Shown: positions 6,959-11,037 of the stretch, piece by piece
How positions within the stretch are numbered: the first letter of the stretch is position 1
Layout of the letters: each line of letters begins with the position of its first letter
Source: Halovivax sp.
GTDB lineage: Archaea; Halobacteriota; Halobacteria; Halobacteriales; Natrialbaceae
Reading direction: 5' to 3'
Assembly: GCA_007135505.1 (NCBI GenBank)
Contig: SLIS01000361.1
Location: 1 to 11,037, forward strand
DNA: 11,037 nucleotides
Made by a program: the position numbers and the translations under genes
Notes under the pieces: generated by a model
The model's input: only the letters and a program-made list of their open reading frames with translations
What the model was told of the DNA's origin: nothing
Database searches by the model: none

Positions 6959-6981
6959 ACTCGTCAGGGAGTGCGCATACG

Positions 6982-6997
6982 GCAAAAGGTTTCGGGA
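6982..6997 (-). promoter_or_regulatory. Putative BRE/TATA promoter of the Trm112-like gene
   Basis: On the minus strand CGAAACC (BRE-like) is followed by TTTTGC, centred about 28 bases upstream of the ATG at 6958. This suits a leaderless transcript for the two-gene minus-strand operon. Confidence 0.45.
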
Positions 6998-7164
6998 ACG
7001 TTGGCCGCGAAATCGTCTCGACGGTATCGGCGAGGACGGCGATGTTCGTTGAACACCCCACGCCAGGCACGGACTCCGTCGGCGAGCTGGGCGGCACGTC
7101 GGCGGTGAAATCGACCATCGCCTCGGTCAGCGGGGAGCCAGTCGCCTTCGAACCCACCAGTGGA
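6998..7164. other. Intergenic region between divergent genes with ambiguous short ORFs
   Basis: The gap between the divergent Trm112-like and kinase genes (6959-7235) holds a promoter at each end. In between lies a stretch with coding-like composition on both strands: a 43-codon plus-strand frame from ATG 7042 to TAG 7171-7173, and a minus-strand frame from ATG 7157 that runs out of frame into the Trm112-like gene. Neither has a recognisable product or a complete set of start signals, so neither is called as a gene. It could also be a decayed gene. Confidence 0.3.
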
Positions 7165-7173
7165 CTTTATTAG
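7164..7173 (+). promoter_or_regulatory. TATA box for the kinase / CHAT-like operon
   Basis: ACTTTATTAG contains TTTATTA at 7166-7172, the best TATA match in this gap. Transcription would begin near 7195-7198, giving a leader of about 40 bases before the kinase ATG. A second, weaker TATA-like stretch (GTATATGG, 7194-7201) could instead give a very short leader. Confidence 0.5.
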
Positions 7174-7235
7174 GAACGTCGAGTACTGTAGCCGTATATG
7201 GCGGTTGCCGTTTCAGCCGATGCATCTGGAGGGCC

Positions 7236-8744
7236 ATGTCTCGGAGCCAGCTGACCGACCGGGTCATGCGACTCGGCGAGATTGCGTCCGATCTCGAGTC
7301 CTGTGACACCGTCGACGAACTCTACGAGTTCACGGTGGCTGCAGCCGACCGAGTGATCGACTTCGACGCCGCGATCGTCTGTATCGTCGAAGACGGCGTC
7401 TTTTCGCCGAAAGCGGCCTACGCCACGCAGCTCGTTCCCGGGGCCCCGCTCGCGGCCACCGACGGGATCGCCGGAGCAACCGTCAGTACCGGTGAAACGA
7501 TACGCGTCGACGACGTTCGGACGGACGAGCTCGCACAGCCGTCGGCGGACCGGTACCGATCACTCCTTTCGGTCCCGTTCACGGACAGCGGCGTCCTCCA
7601 GTTTCACGCGACGTCGACCGGCGCCTTCACGCAGACCGACGCTGAGTTGGCTGAACTCCTCGTCGCCACCGTCACGAACTCGCTCGGACGAATCCGGTAC
7701 GAACGGGCGCTCGGCCGGGAGCGAGATCAGTTCGCCGCCCTGTTCGAGAACATTCCCGACGCGGCGCTCGCGTATCGGCTGGAGGGCGGTCAGCAGATCG
7801 TCGAAGCCGTCAACTCGTCGTTCGTCGGGACGTTTGGAATCCACGGCGAAACCGTCGTTGGCAAGCCGGTTTCGACGCTGGTGCCGGCCGGTGAGGACCG
7901 AGACCGCCCCGAACAGCTCGCCGAGGCCGACCGGCGGACCGACGTCGAGGTCGTTCGAGAGACCGAGGACGGCGAGCGCCCGTTTCTCCTCCGAAACGTT
8001 CCGATGCGAACGGACGACGATTCGGTCAGGGGCTATCTAATTTACACCGACCTGACGACGTTGAAAGCGCGCGAGCAGGAACTGGAGCGAAAGAACGAGC
8101 GACTCGATCAGTTCGCGAGCATGGTGAGCCACGACCTCCGGAATCCGCTCAACGTCGCCTCGGGCTACCTGGAACTGGCAAAAGAGACCCACGAGAGCGA
8201 GGAACTCGAGGCGATCGGGCGGGCCCATCGGCGGATGGAACGGCTCATCGACGACGTCCTCTCGCTGGCGCGAGACGGTGCGGACGTCGAGGACCGCCAG
8301 CCGGTCCATCTCGGTACGGTCGTCCGGGAGGCCTGGGACCACGTCTCGACACCGACGGCGACGCTGTCGGTCGAGCGAACCGACATCGTCGAGGGTGACC
8401 CGAGTCGACTGCTCCAATTGTTCGAGAACCTCTTTCGGAACGCCATCGAACACGCGGGTCCAGAGGTCACCGTGACAGTGACGGCGACGCCCGATGGATT
8501 CGCCGTCAGTGACGACGGTCCAGGGATCCCGACGGCCGATCGCGAACGGGCCTTCGAGTCGGGATTCACGACGACGCCGGGCAACACGGGACTCGGACTG
8601 GCCATCGTCGAGCAGGTTACGACCGCCCACGGCTGGACCATCTCGGTGACCGAGAGCGAGGCCGGCGGGACGCGTTTCGAGGTCGAAACGGGGGCGGCCG
8701 AAGGTCCGGAGTCGACGGCTTCCGGAGGTGAGTTCCGTGAGTGA
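7236..8744 (+). CDS. Soluble sensor histidine kinase, GAF-PAS-HisKA-HATPase
   Basis: A 502-residue kinase with no transmembrane segment. Domains in order: a GAF-like sensor (about 20-150), a PAS domain beginning FAALFENIPDAALAY (about 163-275), a short coiled coil (AREQELERKNERLDQF, 278-293), the HisKA dimerisation helix with the H box VSHDLRNPL (phospho-acceptor H299), and the ATPase domain with N box FENLFRNAIEHA (N402), G1 box DDGPGI (427-431), F box and G2 box GNTGLGLAIV (449-458). All catalytic residues are present, so it should autophosphorylate. The architecture is common for haloarchaeal cytoplasmic kinases; ligand unknown. GGAGGG lies just 2 bases before the ATG, unusually close. No response regulator is adjacent; the next gene overlaps by 8 bases and is the likely functional partner. 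Confidence 0.9.
   Translation: MSRSQLTDRVMRLGEIASDLESCDTVDELYEFTVAAADRVIDFDAAIVCIVEDGVFSPKAAYATQLVPGAPLAATDGIAGATVSTGETIRVDDVRTDELAQPSADRYRSLLSVPFTDSGVLQFHATSTGAFTQTDAELAELLVATVTNSLGRIRYERALGRERDQFAALFENIPDAALAYRLEGGQQIVEAVNSSFVGTFGIHGETVVGKPVSTLVPAGEDRDRPEQLAEADRRTDVEVVRETEDGERPFLLRNVPMRTDDDSVRGYLIYTDLTTLKAREQELERKNERLDQFASMVSHDLRNPLNVASGYLELAKETHESEELEAIGRAHRRMERLIDDVLSLARDGADVEDRQPVHLGTVVREAWDHVSTPTATLSVERTDIVEGDPSRLLQLFENLFRNAIEHAGPEVTVTVTATPDGFAVSDDGPGIPTADRERAFESGFTTTPGNTGLGLAIVEQVTTAHGWTISVTESEAGGTRFEVETGAAEGPESTASGGEFRE
8724..8736 (+). promoter_or_regulatory. Perfect Shine-Dalgarno sequence for the CHAT-like gene
   Basis: GGAGGTGA (8724-8731), the full anti-16S complement, sits at the end of the kinase gene and leaves 5 bases to the GTG at 8737. 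It decides this start over the GTG at 8728, which lies inside the Shine-Dalgarno sequence. Confidence 0.7.
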
Positions 8745-10809
8745 CGAGTGGTTCGAACGAGCCGGATTCGCCGACGACGAGCGTAGCCTGCTGGAGACGA
8801 CGGTGACCGGCACCACGCTCGAGTGTACCGACGTCGCCGGCAACGTCGCCACCTTCGAACTCACCGGCTGGGATTCGCTCTCGGATCCCCACGCGTTCGA
8901 AGAACCGATCGACGAGACCGTCGTCGGACGCGTCTCCGAAATCCGGTACGACCTCCAGAACGTCTTCAGGATCGAACAACTAGAGGGCGGAGCGGTTCCG
9001 GCTGACGGCGCCTTCGGCGACGACATGCTGAACGTCAGCTACAATGACGACGTCTCGTACACCCTATCGGACGGTTCGTACTACGGCCAGTTCGACAGCG
9101 ACCTGTTCATTCGGATTCGGTTCGACGGCGAGGCGACGATTCGACACCGGCCCTTCGGGACGCTGTCGATTTCGTTTCCGCACCCGACGCCGGTCACGCT
9201 CGGGTTCAAGTCGACAGTCGAGGTTCCGCGGACGCAGTTGACGGTGGCACCGACCACGGAGGGTATCGCGACGGGTGTCAGCCACCTGTGTTCGGCACAC
9301 CGAACGATCGGACCGGACCGGGTTCACCGACACTTTCGCGGCTATCCGCCACTCCTGACCACCGGCTCGACGACGGAGATTCCGGACGACGTCGTCGCGG
9401 CCACACCCGAGACGGGGCTGGAACTCGTCGTTCCGGACGATCTGGGATCGATTTTCACCGCGGCCCCCCTCGCGTACTTCCTCGGCACACGCGTCCGTCC
9501 GGAGCGCGGAGCGACCCCGGTTCTTCGTGGTGAGATGGGGCAACTGGAGTACGAACTCACAGACGGCGATTCCTTCGGTGAATCGGTGCGGTCGGTGCTC
9601 GAACGATCCTTCTTCCTCGACCTGATGGTGTCGTGGAGCGGTCCGGATGATCCGGGACTCGAAGCGTCCGACCGCCTCGTCGAAGCCGGTCTCGAACTCG
9701 ATCGCTTCGTCGACGAGCCGATCGAAACCCGGGTGACGAACTACCTCGCGTTTCCGTCCGACGTCGTCGACCCCGTGTTACCAGCCTGGCCCTATCGCAT
9801 GTCGATCGAGCCGGAGCCCGCGAACGCGTCCGTGCTGGCGCACGTCTTGCACGACCTGGCAGCGATCGACGTCCCTTCAGAGTCCGACGACTCCCGGTCG
9901 AACGCCGACGCCTCGCCCCCGTCGTCGACGGCCGATCGGTTACGAGCCTGTCAGGGGATCCACGGAACCGTGGGAGAGCCCCGAGACCCGAATACGGTCC
10001 GGACGCTGCCGGTCGCCTACGAAAACCGACTGTCGTATCTGACACGAGACCGCGAACTCGTCTCCGTTGTGGTCGTCGGCGGGCCGTCCGTCGCGGCCGA
10101 ACGCGTCGAGGGGATCGCAGCGGCGTACGCCCGTCGTGACGAGTACGTCTCGCCGATCGTCGACTCCCTGCTCGAACCGACCCGAGACCAACTCGAGGCG
10201 ACTCTCGAGGACGGCGTCGACTTCTTGCACTACGTCGGCTCGTGTGACGGCGGCCTCGCCTGCGTAGATGGGACGCTCACCACCCAAGCCGTCTCGTCGG
10301 TCAACGTGCCGGTCGTCCTGCTGGACGGTCCGGGTTCGAGCGACGTCGCAACGCGGTTCGTCGAGCGAGGCAGTGTCACGACCGTCGCGCGCCACGGGGA
10401 GGACGGACTCGACAGCGAGTCTCGGATCGGCGAACTCTTCCTTCACGGACAGAGTATCGCGACCGCAGTCCAGTGTGGCACGCTCGAGGTCGACCGGGAC
10501 GTCGAGACGGTCGGCGACGGCAGCTACCGCTTTATCTCGAAGTGGCGGCCGACGCCGATTCAGGCGCTGACGACGAACGCGGACGGGGACGTGACGTGTA
10601 CAGTCGTCCCGTTTCCCGTCGATCCCGTCGGCACTCACTGGATGAGCGAACACGACACCGGCAAGCACCTCATGCCGTCGCCGTACACGCTCGAGCTGGA
10701 GCCGGAAACGTTGAACACCCACTTCGACATCAACATCCAACCCATCTACTACGACGGAAAACTGTATATGATCGACGAGCAACGGCAGTTGCTCTATCCG
10801 ATCGCCTGA
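8737..10809 (+). CDS. Large haloarchaeal protein with degenerate CHAT (caspase-like) domain
   Basis: A 690-residue soluble acidic protein with no signal peptide or membrane helix. Residues 1-380 form an uncharacterised region with mixed strands and a block SIFTAAPLAYFLGTRV (about 240-253); 381-400 is a Ser/Asp-rich, probably flexible linker; 429 to about 585 resembles a CHAT domain, the caspase-like fold of HetF-type proteases, with DFLHYVGSCDGG (495-506) followed by a second core strand VPVVLLDGPGSS (524-535). Active CHAT proteases have His in the first (typically GH) and Cys in the second (typically NAC). Here S502 and P532 occupy those positions, so peptidase activity is unlikely. The C-terminus (about 600-690) is conserved-looking but unknown. 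The GTGAGTGA overlap with the kinase gene implies coupled translation. The CHAT call is by motif recall and needs a profile test. Confidence 0.6.
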   Translation: MSDEWFERAGFADDERSLLETTVTGTTLECTDVAGNVATFELTGWDSLSDPHAFEEPIDETVVGRVSEIRYDLQNVFRIEQLEGGAVPADGAFGDDMLNVSYNDDVSYTLSDGSYYGQFDSDLFIRIRFDGEATIRHRPFGTLSISFPHPTPVTLGFKSTVEVPRTQLTVAPTTEGIATGVSHLCSAHRTIGPDRVHRHFRGYPPLLTTGSTTEIPDDVVAATPETGLELVVPDDLGSIFTAAPLAYFLGTRVRPERGATPVLRGEMGQLEYELTDGDSFGESVRSVLERSFFLDLMVSWSGPDDPGLEASDRLVEAGLELDRFVDEPIETRVTNYLAFPSDVVDPVLPAWPYRMSIEPEPANASVLAHVLHDLAAIDVPSESDDSRSNADASPPSSTADRLRACQGIHGTVGEPRDPNTVRTLPVAYENRLSYLTRDRELVSVVVVGGPSVAAERVEGIAAAYARRDEYVSPIVDSLLEPTRDQLEATLEDGVDFLHYVGSCDGGLACVDGTLTTQAVSSVNVPVVLLDGPGSSDVATRFVERGSVTTVARHGEDGLDSESRIGELFLHGQSIATAVQCGTLEVDRDVETVGDGSYRFISKWRPTPIQALTTNADGDVTCTVVPFPVDPVGTHWMSEHDTGKHLMPSPYTLELEPETLNTHFDINIQPIYYDGKLYMIDEQRQLLYPIA

Positions 10810-10819
10810 GGCGGGATCC

Positions 10820-10936
10820 TCACTCGTCGAACGGGTCCGTCAGGACGACCGTCTCTTCGCGACCCGGCCCGACCCCGACGGCGTAGATGGGGACGCCGAG
10901 TTCGTCGCTCACGTACGTCAGGTAGGTTCGGGCGGC
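10820..10936 (-). pseudogene. purA: Detached C-terminal fragment of adenylosuccinate synthase
   Basis: Read on the minus strand, the last 38 codons before the stop at 10820-10822 give AARTYLTYVSDELGVPIYAV, then GVGPGREETVVLTDPFDE. This matches the adenylosuccinate synthase C-terminus (E. coli PurA ends [25 protein letters not shown], from memory), including the guanine-binding GP loop. PurA joins aspartate to IMP using GTP in AMP synthesis. Upstream of AAR (from about 10937) similarity stops abruptly: the frame stays open but the encoded residues are unlike PurA, and no ATG is present in it, so this is a remnant and not a gene. It ends 10 bases from the convergent stop of the CHAT-like gene. 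A second PurA-like end follows at 11007. Confidence 0.72.
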
Positions 10937-11006
10937 GTGCAACCAACGGAGCACCGATAATCTATCCACATGCCTCAGCCCGTTCAGTCGCGACACCAAC
11001 CGCCAC
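10937..11006. other. Unrelated spacer between two purA-like 3' ends
   Basis: Seventy bases separate the PurA fragment from the next PurA-like stop codon. The stretch is less GC-rich than its surroundings around 10955-10972 (ACCGATAATCTATCCACA), contains two copies of ACCAAC (10942-10947 and 10995-11000), and a short GTGC/GCAC inverted repeat (10937-10940, 10951-10954). It codes for nothing recognisable and may be a junction scar. Confidence 0.4.
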
Positions 11007-11037
11007 TCAGGCGAACGGATCGTCGACGAACACCGTC
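11007..11037 (-). CDS. purA: Probable C-terminus of the intact adenylosuccinate synthase (rest outside window)
   Basis: From the right edge the minus strand reads TVFVDDPFA and then TGA (complement at 11007-11009). This fits the extreme PurA C-terminus (T-V-x-x-x-D-P-F) and aligns codon by codon with TVVLTDPFDE of the fragment at 10820. Only nine residues are visible, so the assignment rests on this short match and on the PurA fragment just downstream. The reading frame differs from that of the fragment. The body of the gene would lie to the right of the window. Confidence 0.45.
   Translation of the reverse strand, partial: TVFVDDPFA

Noticed and set aside
8037..9026. A 329-codon minus-strand frame opposite the kinase C-terminus
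   Set aside because: Antisense to the conserved HisKA and ATPase boxes; no family features.
10820..11037. The open minus frame ending at 10820 as a complete or partial functional gene
   Set aside because: PurA similarity covers only its last 38 codons, no ATG is in frame, and the upstream residues are unlike PurA.
1..11037. tRNA, rRNA, CRISPR arrays, complete insertion sequences
   Set aside because: Intergenic gaps are short (all under 300 bases) and show no cloverleaf-like arms, spaced direct repeats or transposase-like product.

Overview
The window looks like chromosome from an extremely halophilic archaeon (class Halobacteria). Evidence: high GC with strong G/C bias at third codon positions; acidic proteins; TATA/BRE-like elements about 26-28 bases upstream of several start codons, as in leaderless haloarchaeal transcripts; and typical haloarchaeal families (archaeosortase A, F420-dependent luciferase-like oxidoreductase, Trm112 partner protein). 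The species cannot be named from the sequence.

Layout. 1-1339, minus strand: archaeosortase A (artA) followed 9 bases later by a metallophosphoesterase cut by the left edge. 1528-2151, plus strand: a GNAT acetyltransferase divergent from artA. 2197-3721, minus strand: a small single-helix membrane protein, a 92-residue protein with winged-helix-like features, and an F420-type luciferase-like oxidoreductase with its own promoter. 3944-6071, plus strand: a translationally coupled pair, a double-domain CbiX-type chelatase and a DR2241-like protein with an Fe-S cysteine motif. 6173-6958, minus strand: a Trm112-like zinc protein and a two-helix membrane protein. 7236-10809, plus strand: a soluble GAF-PAS histidine kinase overlapping by 8 bases a 690-residue protein whose C-terminal part looks like a CHAT (caspase-like) domain without its catalytic residues. 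10820-11037, minus strand: a detached C-terminal fragment of adenylosuccinate synthase (purA), about 70 bases of unrelated sequence, then what looks like the C-terminus of a second purA copy running off the right edge.

How the genes work together. CbiX and the DR2241-like protein are probably parts of one chelatase assembly, since the Deinococcus protein DR2241 carries both parts in one chain. The kinase and the CHAT-like protein are coupled by an 8-base GTG/TGA overlap with a perfect Shine-Dalgarno sequence, suggesting a sensor and a non-proteolytic effector or scaffold; no response regulator is present. This pair and the purA 3'-end duplication beside it are the most unusual parts of the window. 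The other genes look like ordinary haloarchaeal core or near-core genes.
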